Source: Francisella sp. LA112445 (GTDB lineage Bacteria > Pseudomonadota > Gammaproteobacteria > Francisellales > Francisellaceae). Taken from it: DNA of 64,000 bases. This document shows, one piece after another, positions 25,246 through 34,658 of the stretch. The notes under the pieces were generated by a model. The model was given only the letters and a program-made list of their open reading frames with translations, did not search any database and had not been told where the DNA came from. Where the stretch lies: the NCBI RefSeq assembly GCF_012224145.1, contig NZ_CP041030.1, forward strand, positions 310,001 through 374,000. Direction: 5' to 3'. Numbering within the stretch: the stretch's first letter is position 1; each line of letters opens with the position of its first letter. Made by a program: the position numbers and the translations under genes.

Positions 25246-27831
25246 ATGAGGTTAAGAAAAACTAATCATAATCAACAAGGAATGGCTTTAATCCTTGCTA
25301 TCTCAATAGCTTTAGTGTTGATAATGATGGGGTATTTGATTTTTGCATTATCTCATACGGCTTTATCTTTAGGGAAATCTAGAAAGGATCATCTACAAAA
25401 TAAGATAGCCGTACATCAAGCATTTAAGAATGCCTCTATTAATCAAGCATTTGAATACAATCAAAATACTATACCATCAGCAAATTCAGGAAGTGTACTG
25501 TTTGGTAGTGGTAGTTCATACACCTTTGAAGTTTCAAATAACCATATTCAAAGTGCTGATAATCAACGTTTTGGATCTTTTATAGTTCTAGAAAGTGGTT
25601 ATACAATGAGAACTATAGATTACTATTTAGGAATATCTTATGATAAATTTAAGAAAAATATGACTATAAGAGTTCCTAGTTCTACACATAGAAGTCCTAA
25701 CCTAATAAATAAGACGACGATTTCTTTAAATATCCCAGCTATTAATTTTCATAATCTTTTACCTACTCAGTTAAATTCTATAGATGGAACTTTAGCAGAG
25801 ACAGATGTCGGACATATAGGGGATTTATCTATAGACAATAATAATTATGTTTTGTCTTTTACTAATACTAAAGGGGTAGTCTCAACTCTTGATTTATCGG
25901 GTACTTTTAGTTCAGGGAGTTTATCTCTAGCTCAAGGATGGCGACTAAATAATGGTTCATGGGAGTTACTAGTAGGTGTTTATGATGTTGATAGTAATAG
26001 AGCTTGTGTAATAGCATCGACGCTACAAAATTTTGAGGCTAATTTTGCTAATTTAGGGTGTATAACTGTTAATGGAGGAGGAGGTTCAATTGCACAGCTA
26101 TTCGCGAGATATCCATCTCCTCAAGGCTATGATAGATGTATAGAAAATGGTAATTACCAAGAGGGAGCTATATGTTTAGAACATGGAATTTTATTTCAAG
26201 CTCTTAAGCAAAAAGGCAAGAATGCAACTGTAAATACCTTACCGTTCCAAGATCCTTCTAAATGGGAAGTTTATTATCCAACATCTGAATGGGTTTCACC
26301 ATTTACTGATGGAGTAATATATCAAAGTGGTGATCAAGTTGTATATGGAGGCAAACTATTTATAAACACACAAAAAGATCAAACTAGTTCACCGTTTGAA
26401 CCTAATTCAGGCTGGGAGATTAAAGGGGTTTATAATTTTGATGATAGAATCTTTTATGACAGAAAGAAAGTTGTAATATTTAACAATGAGTTTTACGAAG
26501 CTATTAACGATAATCAAGGCTCTATCAACCCAAGTGTAGATACAACAAATTGGAAATCACTAGGTAGTAATTATGATAATATTTCAGCTTCAGGCTATCC
26601 TAGTTATGGAATAGAGTTTCCATATCGATTGGATCTAAATGTATTAGATCCGCAAGATTTACTATATCTTAGATGTAATGGTGAATATCCACAAATAGAT
26701 ACATCTAGATATTCCCAATGTGAGGATGGGAAAATTTATAATTTCGGAGATACTTGTTATGAGAATAATATAATTTTCTCAGCGCTGTACTATACAACAC
26801 AATCACCTGCGAACAATTCAGGCGCATGGAGAGTTTTTATGCCAGAATTAGAGTGGGTAATTCCATACTCTAATAATGTCACTTATGGAGATAGTATTAC
26901 AAGGGTATTTTTTGATGATATGGTTTTTGTTAATAGTGGTTGGGTTGCTGAAGGTGAGACTCCTTATGAAACAGGGGTTTGGGATATTGATGGTATTTAT
27001 GACTGGAACCCAAATATTACATATAAGACTGGTAATATCGTAACAGTGGGGGCTAATTTTTATAGAGCAAAATGGTATCACAAAGGGGTTGATCCATTAA
27101 CAAGTGGTCAATGGGGAGCTTGGGAAGACTTAGGTACACTATATCAGGGGCAGGTTACTGACTATTTTCGTAACTTATGTAGCGGAATAATAAAAGCTCC
27201 AGTTATTGAAAAAGGAAGTTGTGATCGCTTTAGTTGTGTAATTAATATAACGACTCAATCATCTGGAGGTACCGGGATATACACTTATAATTTCTATGAT
27301 GAAAATGATAATTTATTAATATCAACACCAGTACAAAATAGTGTAACAGTAGAGTTTGATACTGCTGGTAGTCATAGTATTTATGTTGTTGCACAAGATA
27401 GTGATGGTGTAACATCTCTTCCTTCTGCAAGTTTAAGTTATACTCTAGAATCTCAATTATCTACAGATAGAATTAGCTATGAAACGCCTAATAGCTTGAA
27501 TAGCTCAGAATCAGGAAATTTAAATAATGGAATGAGATATACAACAAGTGGTGATAATATACGCTTTACTTGTCCAAATGGCTATGCATTCTTAAAAGCT
27601 GCATATAGCATAAAGAATCGTAAGAGTAGTACATATTACACAGATGATGGACAAACATATATGACACTATGGGCAAATGCAGATAGAGATTTTGGCTTAA
27701 GAGTTAGAGGTTATAGTGGTAGTTATAGTCAAGGCCGAGCAAGATATAATAATAATACAGGTAATACATTTAATCGTTTAACAAGAGCAACTTGTGTACC
27801 AATCGAGAGTGATGGGCACTGGAATATTTAG
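25246..27831 (+). CDS. Giant PilX-like minor pilin with CBM5/12-like modules, copy B
   Basis: An 861-aa paralogue of the 22600 gene with the same order: basic leader ending NQQG, helix MALILAISIALVLIMMGYL, middle domain (ISLNIPAIN, GWRLNNGSWELLVGVY), two three-module CBM5/12-like units (~287-445 and ~475-635, including NFYRAKWYHKGVDP and WGAWEDLG), PKD/Ig-like domain (~647-735) and the shared end domain finishing ESDGHWNI. Its N-terminal third is closer to copy C than to copy A. A 90-bp gap separates it from copy A, so it may be part of the same transcript. Confidence 0.75.
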   Translation: MRLRKTNHNQQGMALILAISIALVLIMMGYLIFALSHTALSLGKSRKDHLQNKIAVHQAFKNASINQAFEYNQNTIPSANSGSVLFGSGSSYTFEVSNNHIQSADNQRFGSFIVLESGYTMRTIDYYLGISYDKFKKNMTIRVPSSTHRSPNLINKTTISLNIPAINFHNLLPTQLNSIDGTLAETDVGHIGDLSIDNNNYVLSFTNTKGVVSTLDLSGTFSSGSLSLAQGWRLNNGSWELLVGVYDVDSNRACVIASTLQNFEANFANLGCITVNGGGGSIAQLFARYPSPQGYDRCIENGNYQEGAICLEHGILFQALKQKGKNATVNTLPFQDPSKWEVYYPTSEWVSPFTDGVIYQSGDQVVYGGKLFINTQKDQTSSPFEPNSGWEIKGVYNFDDRIFYDRKKVVIFNNEFYEAINDNQGSINPSVDTTNWKSLGSNYDNISASGYPSYGIEFPYRLDLNVLDPQDLLYLRCNGEYPQIDTSRYSQCEDGKIYNFGDTCYENNIIFSALYYTTQSPANNSGAWRVFMPELEWVIPYSNNVTYGDSITRVFFDDMVFVNSGWVAEGETPYETGVWDIDGIYDWNPNITYKTGNIVTVGANFYRAKWYHKGVDPLTSGQWGAWEDLGTLYQGQVTDYFRNLCSGIIKAPVIEKGSCDRFSCVINITTQSSGGTGIYTYNFYDENDNLLISTPVQNSVTVEFDTAGSHSIYVVAQDSDGVTSLPSASLSYTLESQLSTDRISYETPNSLNSSESGNLNNGMRYTTSGDNIRFTCPNGYAFLKAAYSIKNRKSSTYYTDDGQTYMTLWANADRDFGLRVRGYSGSYSQGRARYNNNTGNTFNRLTRATCVPIESDGHWNI

Positions 27832-28034
27832 TACTAAATTAACCTAAGAGTTCATTTTTCTTATTTATTAGAACTTTTTTAAAGCTAAATTAAGCCATTA
27901 GTAAGTCTTTCTTCATTTAACATTTTTTTTGCTTTTTATCAAGTGCTAATGTAATATTTATTTAATTTTTAAAAATTATTTCTGATTTTTAGTGTTATTT
28001 AATGTATAAAAGGTAATAGATTTTTAGTAAAAGT

Positions 28035-31000
28035 ATGAACTTAAGAAAACATAATCAACAACAAGGGGTGGCTTTAGTATTAGCTATTATTATAGCTCTT
28101 ATATTGTTTTTGATGGGGTTTATGCTTTTTGCATTATCTAATTCATTATTGAGACTAGATAAAGGCAGAAGAAGCCATTTGCAAAATCAAGTTACTGTAC
28201 ATCAAGCATTTAGGAATGTCTCTGTTAATCAAGCATTTGTTTATAATCAAAATACTGTGCCAGCCCTAAATTCAGGAAGCGTTGAACTAGTACCTGATGA
28301 ACCATATACTTTTGAAATTACAAACAATCATATAGATAATGGTTCTAATCAGCGCTTTACCTCATTTATAATGCCAGAAAGTGGTTATACTATGAGGACT
28401 ATTGACTATTATTTAGATTTAACAACAAATGAAGGGTATCATAAGAATGTAACAATAAGAGTTCCAAGTAACACTCATAGAACTAGTGATACTTCGATAA
28501 ATAAATCATCAATAGCATTAAATATACCAGCTATCAACTTTTCTAACCTATCTGAGCAGCAATTATCTAATGGTAGTATTGATCCAGTACAAAGACAAGT
28601 AGGATATGTTGCGGATTTAGAAATATTAAATAATAATACTCTTAGACTTACACCTGTGGATGGAAGTACTCCTCAAACCTTAAGCTTAGGTAATAATATT
28701 GATCCAAATACTTTTGCCTTAACACAAGGCTGGCGTTTGGTAAATGGGCAGTGGAGATTATCAATAGGGCTATACGATGCAGTGAATTCAGTTCAAGGAT
28801 GCGTTATAGAAGCTCGTTGGACTAGCTATTTATCAGGTTTTGCTAGTTTAAGTTGTGTAAATTTAGGATTAGAGGAGCCACCTGTCCCAGTAACAGGACC
28901 AAGATATCCAAATCCTGCTGGTTTTCCTATGTGTGAGGAAAATGTTTCGTATGCACAAGGACATGTATGTCAAGAAGATGGAATATTATTTAAAGCTAAT
29001 ATTTCTAACGCAACAGGGCTTCCTCTTACAAATAATACAGACTGGCGTATTTACTATCCTAACTCTGACTGGGTTGCTCCATATACTCAAGGTGGTATAT
29101 ATGATACAGGTGATTTAGTAGTTTATGATAAGACGTTATATAGAGTTCAGCAAGATGATGAAAGGGACGATCCACTTAAATGGGAAGAAAAAGCTACAAT
29201 AGAGTCATATGACCCAACAGTTAGTAAATATAGCTCTGGTGATGTTATAGTGCATGAAGGTTCTTTTCTTAAGAAAAAAAATAACTCTAGTAATAAAGAT
29301 CCATCTCAAGAGCAACATTGGCAAGATTTAGGTCCTACTTTGGAGCAGGAAGAAATTAATACACTAGCACCTCAAATACAAAAGATAGTATCAGCGGGGA
29401 TGAGTGCGCTTAGTTTTACGCCAGAAGAGATTGTTTTCCCATATAGGCAAGAATATCCTAGTCAGGAGTTACTAAACTGTATTGGCCAATATCCATCAAT
29501 TGATACATCGGTATATAATCAATGTATTCAAGGAAAGGTATATAATACAGGAGATATGTGCTATGAGAATAATATGCTTTTTAGAGCAAAGTGGTGGACT
29601 AGTAACTCTCCTTATCATAGTGCGAACTCTTGGGAATTATATTTACCCGGCCCTGACTGGGTTGTGCCATATAGTGAAAATGTCTTCTATGGCGATACTC
29701 CAACTAAGGTTATATATGATAAAAAGAGATTTACAAATGCTTGGTATGTAAATAAAGGAGTTAATCCATATCAAAATAGTGCTTGGAGGATTGATGGTGT
29801 TTATGAATGGAATACAAATATAGAGTATAGAGAAAATGATATCGTAATCCAAAATAATAACTTTTATAGAGCAAAATGGTGGAACAAAGGGTTAGAACCT
29901 TATAATAATAGTGGACCTTCAGGAGCATGGCAAGATTTAGGTACAACTTATGAAGATAAGACAGCTGAAGAAGTACTAACCTCATGTGATGCGTACTATC
30001 AAGAAGAAGCTAGTGAATATAATAATGGTGATGATGCTATTACTGAGTTAGTATATGGATTGTTTAATGGAACTGTTGGTAGTAGTGCTGATGAGACTAG
30101 ATATAGTTTAGAGGGAACTCCTTTAGCTAATTTGGATGGTGATACGGCTACACTAATAGCAACTGGAAACCTTTCAAATGGGGAGCTTAGAATGTTTTTG
30201 ACTAATGATCAAAAACAATCAATTCTTGATGGGAATACAAGTTTAACTGATGCAAATAACTATGTTGAGCTGATGTTTGCTGATAATCTTGCGGTTAGGA
30301 CTTCATATGGTGATGATACTCTTGATGCCATAGGCATGACAAATTCAGCTATTGCTACCTTTAGTGATTCAGATACAGTAAACATCACAGATAGTGAAAA
30401 TAATCTTTATGTGTTAGACCCTGCAGCGTCAACGCTTCTAGAAGAACCCTTGGCTTCATATGGTGATGATAGGTTAACTCTTGGTAGTAGTATTAACGAC
30501 ACTATCTTAATGGGTGGTGGAAATGATACTGCTGATATTACTTTAGCTCAAGGACTTGATTTATCTGCTACTGAGGGTAATGATACAATAAATATTGGTA
30601 CTTCTGTTGGAGTTAAAAACATTTCTACAGGTGATGGTGATGATAGTGTTACGATAGGTAGTGGCGATAATGGTGATTTATCAAAAGATGTTGGTAGCTG
30701 GGATAACGGTATCCGTACTGGCGATGGTAATGATACTATTAGTGTAGGCGCTGGGACTAATGTATTACACGCAGGAAGAGGTGATGATGCTGTAACAGTA
30801 GATTGGAGTGGGGATAATAAGGCGACTTTTGCAGGTAATTATAATGGTTCATCAGGAAATGATAGTCTAGTTATTCGAGCTGAAGGAAAAGCGCTAAGAG
30901 AACTACGAAGAGAGTATATTTCAGATCCTGGTCTTTTTGAAGTAACAACTAATTTTTCAGATGGAAATACATTTGTGACTAGAAGTTTTGAGAATATTAA

Positions 31001-31079
31001 AATTATAGATTCAAAAACAGGAAGTGAAGTGTTTTCAGGTACTAGAAGACCTGGTGGTGGTTGGGATAAGGTTTACTAA
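28035..31079 (+). CDS. Giant PilX-like minor pilin with CBM5/12-like modules and RTX-like repeats, copy C
   Basis: A 1014-aa paralogue. Leader ends QQQG; helix VALVLAIIIALILFLMGFM; middle domain (IALNIPAIN, GWRLVNGQWRLSIGLY); two CBM5/12-like units (~290-435 and ~482-642; NFYRAKWWNKGLEP, GAWQDLG). In place of the PKD and end domains of copies A and B, it has an acidic region with RTX-like calcium-binding repeats (~residues 826-918: GGGNDTADI, EGNDTINIG, GDGDDSVTIG, GDGNDTISVG, GRGDDAVTV). Calcium binding could stabilise the fold outside the cell. A 203-bp gap precedes it, so a separate promoter is plausible. Confidence 0.75.
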   Translation: MNLRKHNQQQGVALVLAIIIALILFLMGFMLFALSNSLLRLDKGRRSHLQNQVTVHQAFRNVSVNQAFVYNQNTVPALNSGSVELVPDEPYTFEITNNHIDNGSNQRFTSFIMPESGYTMRTIDYYLDLTTNEGYHKNVTIRVPSNTHRTSDTSINKSSIALNIPAINFSNLSEQQLSNGSIDPVQRQVGYVADLEILNNNTLRLTPVDGSTPQTLSLGNNIDPNTFALTQGWRLVNGQWRLSIGLYDAVNSVQGCVIEARWTSYLSGFASLSCVNLGLEEPPVPVTGPRYPNPAGFPMCEENVSYAQGHVCQEDGILFKANISNATGLPLTNNTDWRIYYPNSDWVAPYTQGGIYDTGDLVVYDKTLYRVQQDDERDDPLKWEEKATIESYDPTVSKYSSGDVIVHEGSFLKKKNNSSNKDPSQEQHWQDLGPTLEQEEINTLAPQIQKIVSAGMSALSFTPEEIVFPYRQEYPSQELLNCIGQYPSIDTSVYNQCIQGKVYNTGDMCYENNMLFRAKWWTSNSPYHSANSWELYLPGPDWVVPYSENVFYGDTPTKVIYDKKRFTNAWYVNKGVNPYQNSAWRIDGVYEWNTNIEYRENDIVIQNNNFYRAKWWNKGLEPYNNSGPSGAWQDLGTTYEDKTAEEVLTSCDAYYQEEASEYNNGDDAITELVYGLFNGTVGSSADETRYSLEGTPLANLDGDTATLIATGNLSNGELRMFLTNDQKQSILDGNTSLTDANNYVELMFADNLAVRTSYGDDTLDAIGMTNSAIATFSDSDTVNITDSENNLYVLDPAASTLLEEPLASYGDDRLTLGSSINDTILMGGGNDTADITLAQGLDLSATEGNDTINIGTSVGVKNISTGDGDDSVTIGSGDNGDLSKDVGSWDNGIRTGDGNDTISVGAGTNVLHAGRGDDAVTVDWSGDNKATFAGNYNGSSGNDSLVIRAEGKALRELRREYISDPGLFEVTTNFSDGNTFVTRSFENIKIIDSKTGSEVFSGTRRPGGGWDKVY

Positions 31080-31195
31080 ATATGACTAAATAGAAGACAT
31101 AAAAGCCTATATTTTGTTATACCTAACTAGTTTTAAGATAGTAATAAGATCAATATTTTCAATGATGTATTGAAATAAATCTAACATGATATTTT

Positions 31196-31377
31196 TAGCT
31201 AATCTGAATAACTTATGAAACTATTTTAGTCATCCTATCCAGTCACTGAGCGGAGTCAAAGTGTGACCATAGGATCCACTTATTATGAGCTTTAAACTTG
31301 GATTCTATGATCAAAGCCTGTGCTGAACTTGATTCAGTATCGTAGTAGAATGATGTATTTCTTTTAGATTAACTATA
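31196..31377 (+). repeat. MITE-like palindromic repeat, copy 1 (expanded)
   Basis: It is bounded by imperfect inverted ends, TAGCTAATCTGAA at the left and TTAGATTAACTATA at the right. Inside are two hairpins built on ATCCTAT..CATAGGAT and ATTCTA..TAGAAT. About 100 bp match copy 2 at 63231-63366 in the opposite orientation, including the shared core GGATCCACTTATTATGAGC. Here both hairpin loops are enlarged by about 20 bp. One loop contains CACTGAGCGGAGTCAAAGTG (31244-31263). It fills most of the 321-bp gap between the pilin gene and the permease and has no coding capacity. Confidence 0.8.
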
Positions 31378-31400
31378 TGTGGTTAGACATATTTATATTA

Positions 31401-32903
31401 TTAATCCTCGACTAGATTCTTTTCATTTGCAGTTTTTTTACAGAAAGCAACATAGCGTTTATCAGTTACTATCAAATAGAATATAGCACCAATTACTCCT
31501 TCAAAAGTATAGTTATTAAATGGTGATACTATACATACAAATATTATAAATGGTGCAATAAGTATAAATAGATTTTTAAGACCAACTCTTCTGTATTCAA
31601 AAGCTCCAAATATAGTCATAAGTACAACTAGTATAATACTTAGGTGAATATTTGTTGCAACCTCTACAGTATTTAGAAGTAAAGCAAGTAATACGAAGAC
31701 AATTAAGCCAAATATTCTAAGTTTTGGTGCAATTGCTCCCATACTTACAGGAGCTGCCATGTAGCCGATTATATTAAATCCAGTAACAATAAGCATTAAA
31801 GCAGCCCAGTTATCAGAAAACATCAGAAAAACTGTACATATCAAGAAGTTAGCAATTAACGATCTTCTTGAGATATTAACTTTTTTATTAATTTTAGCAA
31901 AGTATCTTGGCATTTGACCTTCTGCAGACATTGCATATAGCATTCTAGAAGAAGCTCCAAGGTAGCTATATCCAGTTGCAGATGGGCTAACAATACTATC
32001 AATAACTAATAAGAAGGCTATATATCCTAATCCTATAAGTGTAGCTAGTTGTAATAATGGTGACTCAAAATCTAGTCCAGCCCAGCCACCTTTTGAAACT
32101 AAATAATCATGTGGAACTGCTTGCATAAATGCATACTGTAAACCCATATATAATATTAAAACTAGGGATAATGATAAGATAATCGCTAGAGGAACATTTC
32201 TAGAAGGGTTTTTAATCTCGCTACTATAAGCTACAACAATCTGAAAGCCATTAAATGTATATATTAAACCACCAGCTACAATAGCAGTTAAAGCATTGTT
32301 AATTGAGAAATTGTTGTTTGGTATTTCTGATGATATTAGGCTATGATGCTCTGAGCTATGAGTAAAAGCATATATGATAAATATTATAACTATGATTGCA
32401 GGTACAAACATCTTAAATACCGTTATACCATTATTAACACTTGCAAGTAGCTTTACACCATAAAAATTAATAAGAAGATAAAGAACTAATATAAATAAAG
32501 ATAGCATCATGCCATACATCGAAATAATACCATCATGCATTAACCAGCCAAAGCCATCTATACCGGCAAGGTATTGTGTAGTTGCTTGAGCTTCAGTTGA
32601 AATCATAACAACAATTCCAAACCAGTTTGCAAAAGCAAAAGGCATTGCAAAAACACTATTATGAGATAGGGCACTTGATCTAGTTGTCGCACCTCTAACA
32701 GGATAAACAGAAACTACTTTAGCTAAACATAGTCCAACCATCATAACTACAATAGCTGCTAGTATCCATGCTAAAAAAGCCCAGTTACCAGCACTCTTTG
32801 CTGTTAGTTGGGCACTAAATAGCCAGCCGGAACCAACCATAGAGGTTACACCTATTAAAATAGCACTAAAAAGTGACATTTTTTTAGCAGTATTAATTTC
32901 CAT
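31401..32903 (-). CDS. APC-family amino acid permease
   Basis: A 500-aa inner-membrane protein with about 12 TM helices. The first helix holds the APC signature SAILIGVTSMVGSGWLFSA. Helix 6 carries GGLIYTFNGFQIVVAYSSEIKNPSRNVP, and SYLGASSRMLYAMSAEGQMPRYFAKINKK matches the family loop. It belongs to the basic/aspartate-type APC transporters; the substrate cannot be read from the sequence. Monocistronic, preceded by a 164-bp AT-rich gap shared with the end of the 33068 gene. Confidence 0.8.
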   Translation of the reverse strand: MEINTAKKMSLFSAILIGVTSMVGSGWLFSAQLTAKSAGNWAFLAWILAAIVVMMVGLCLAKVVSVYPVRGATTRSSALSHNSVFAMPFAFANWFGIVVMISTEAQATTQYLAGIDGFGWLMHDGIISMYGMMLSLFILVLYLLINFYGVKLLASVNNGITVFKMFVPAIIVIIFIIYAFTHSSEHHSLISSEIPNNNFSINNALTAIVAGGLIYTFNGFQIVVAYSSEIKNPSRNVPLAIILSLSLVLILYMGLQYAFMQAVPHDYLVSKGGWAGLDFESPLLQLATLIGLGYIAFLLVIDSIVSPSATGYSYLGASSRMLYAMSAEGQMPRYFAKINKKVNISRRSLIANFLICTVFLMFSDNWAALMLIVTGFNIIGYMAAPVSMGAIAPKLRIFGLIVFVLLALLLNTVEVATNIHLSIILVVLMTIFGAFEYRRVGLKNLFILIAPFIIFVCIVSPFNNYTFEGVIGAIFYLIVTDKRYVAFCKKTANEKNLVED

Positions 32904-33067
32904 AAATATCCCTATATTTAAAACAATATAATTAAAATATATACATATATTGATACTTTTGGCAATAAAATACTTGTTTGAAGTGTGTAAAAAATTAATC
33001 TAAATTTGGGGTGGTTGGAACTAAATTTAAGCTAATATTCCTTATATTTATTGCTTTTGAGGTTATT

Positions 33068-33811
33068 TTATATTGAATAAAATAGCAGAGTTAGGGGCGA
33101 GAATTCTAGGGCTTCTTTAAATGGATTGTTAATATTTTTTAAATATTTTTTCATCATTTTGTAGTGAACTTTATTTATTTTCTCTAGAGGTTTAAGAGAT
33201 CCTTTTAAAGATTGCTTCTTGTACAGGTTTAGCCATTGTGATGTTATATTCTTAAAATCCTCATCTGACATATTAGGAGATACTTTGTCATCAAAAGATA
33301 TTTGGTTATAAAAATGTTTAGGCATACAGAAAATGTGTCTAACTATCTCATTATTAGTATTTAGCTGTTTTATAGTATCTTCATCAATTTTTGTAAAATT
33401 ATTTAGATAGTTAGCTTTAAGTATTTCAATTCCTAAAAAATTTTTTGAAATATGGTCACTAAAGCTTCTCTCTGTAGCACTGCTATTATCAATAGAATGA
33501 CTAATATCATCTACAAGATGTTTATATAGCAAATCATTATCAAATATTTCAGCAAGCTTTTTAAGTTGTGGTGATGATATGGCTTTAGAGTTTTTTAGAT
33601 TGTTTAACTCCTTTAGCCACCAGTTCATTTTCTCATTAGCTACTTCAATATTATTGTAGAGTTCTGTACAAGAGATAATTTGAGATTTTATTTGATCAAG
33701 TAGATATAATGTCTCTTTTTTCTTGTCATCGAGCTTACGGTAGCTGAAGTACATTACAGAACCATAAGGTGGAAGCATATCATTTGGGTAGTGAAAATAA
33801 TTATATTGCAT
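33068..33811 (-). CDS. Squalene/phytoene synthase-like protein (divergent)
   Basis: A 247-aa mainly helical protein. MNWWLKELNNL resembles the WWREEL signature of squalene/phytoene synthase-like proteins (including the NDUFAF6-type subfamily), and the N-terminal YFSYRKLDDKKKETLYLLDQI resembles the helix that holds the first aspartate motif. The second DxxxD is weak (DDISHSID). Catalysis is therefore doubtful. It ends 3 bp before ubiG starts in the same direction downstream of it, so it likely has a role tied to isoprenoid quinones. That is inference. Confidence 0.5.
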   Translation of the reverse strand: MQYNYFHYPNDMLPPYGSVMYFSYRKLDDKKKETLYLLDQIKSQIISCTELYNNIEVANEKMNWWLKELNNLKNSKAISSPQLKKLAEIFDNDLLYKHLVDDISHSIDNSSATERSFSDHISKNFLGIEILKANYLNNFTKIDEDTIKQLNTNNEIVRHIFCMPKHFYNQISFDDKVSPNMSDEDFKNITSQWLNLYKKQSLKGSLKPLEKINKVHYKMMKKYLKNINNPFKEALEFSPLTLLFYSI

Positions 33812-33814
33812 GTT

Positions 33815-34516
33815 TTAGACCTTCTTGAATGCGATAATATAGTTAATGTCAGCACCATTGCCAAGTTTAAATTTATTTAAAAGAGGGTTGTAATGAACGC
33901 CTGTAATTTCTAATGCTTCAAAGCCATATTTTTCTGCAACTTTAATAAGCTCATAAGGTTTAATAAACTTGCTATATTGATGAGTTCCTTGAGGAACCAT
34001 TTTTAAAATATGTTCAGCAGCAACAATTGATAGTAGGTATGATTTAAGATTTCTGTTTAGTGTAGAAGCAAAAAATATACCATCTTTTTTAATAATCTTA
34101 GCTATTGACGCTATTATACTCTCTGGATCAGGTACATGTTCAAGCATTTCCATACAAGTTACAATGTCAAACTCAGTAGTGTTTTTGTCTGAAAAATCTT
34201 CTATAGTTGAGTTTATGTATTTGATACTTAAACTATTTGCTTTTGAGTGCTCTTTAGCAACTTTAATAGCTTCAGAAGATGCATCTAGACCATAGACATT
34301 ATTATCTTTGGTAACCAATGATTCTGTAAGTATTCCACCACCACAGCCAATATCAATAATGTTTTTATTATTTAAATCTGTAAATTTTTTAACAAACTCT
34401 AGGCGCAAAGGATTTACCTGATGTAAGGTTTTTAGTTCACCATTTGCATCCCACCAGGTTTTTGCTAGTGATGAGAACTTATTTACTTCATTATTATCTA
34501 TATTTACTTTGTTCAT
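33815..34516 (-). CDS. ubiG: Ubiquinone biosynthesis O-methyltransferase
   Basis: A class I SAM methyltransferase of 233 aa carrying out the two O-methylations of the ubiquinone ring. Motifs: FSSLAKTWWDANGELKTLHQVNPLR near the N-terminus (typical UbiG), VDIGCGGGILTESL (SAM motif I), CMEMLEHVPDP, and FFASTLNRNLKSYLLSIVAAE. Full length compared with E. coli UbiG (240). The next gene on this strand begins 3 bp after its stop. Confidence 0.93.
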   Translation of the reverse strand: MNKVNIDNNEVNKFSSLAKTWWDANGELKTLHQVNPLRLEFVKKFTDLNNKNIIDIGCGGGILTESLVTKDNNVYGLDASSEAIKVAKEHSKANSLSIKYINSTIEDFSDKNTTEFDIVTCMEMLEHVPDPESIIASIAKIIKKDGIFFASTLNRNLKSYLLSIVAAEHILKMVPQGTHQYSKFIKPYELIKVAEKYGFEALEITGVHYNPLLNKFKLGNGADINYIIAFKKV

Positions 34517-34658
34517 TTATTCTAAGAGGTTTAAATCTTATTTAGTAAATAATATCAAAGATATATGCTTAAAAAAAATTTATTAGAGTTTTATAAGGGA
34601 ATTCACTATAATTGCTTTTAAGTCAATTTTTAATTTAAATAAAAAAGAGATAATTTTA

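Noticed and set aside
28035-31079. Type I-secreted RTX toxin
   Set aside because: No T1SS genes are near, and the N-terminus is a pilin-type helix with a basic leader shared with three paralogues. RTX-like repeats here are more likely a folding or adhesion domain.
31080-31400. A small gene or RNA after the giant pilin gene
   Set aside because: No ORF of length is present; the sequence is explained by the MITE-like repeat.
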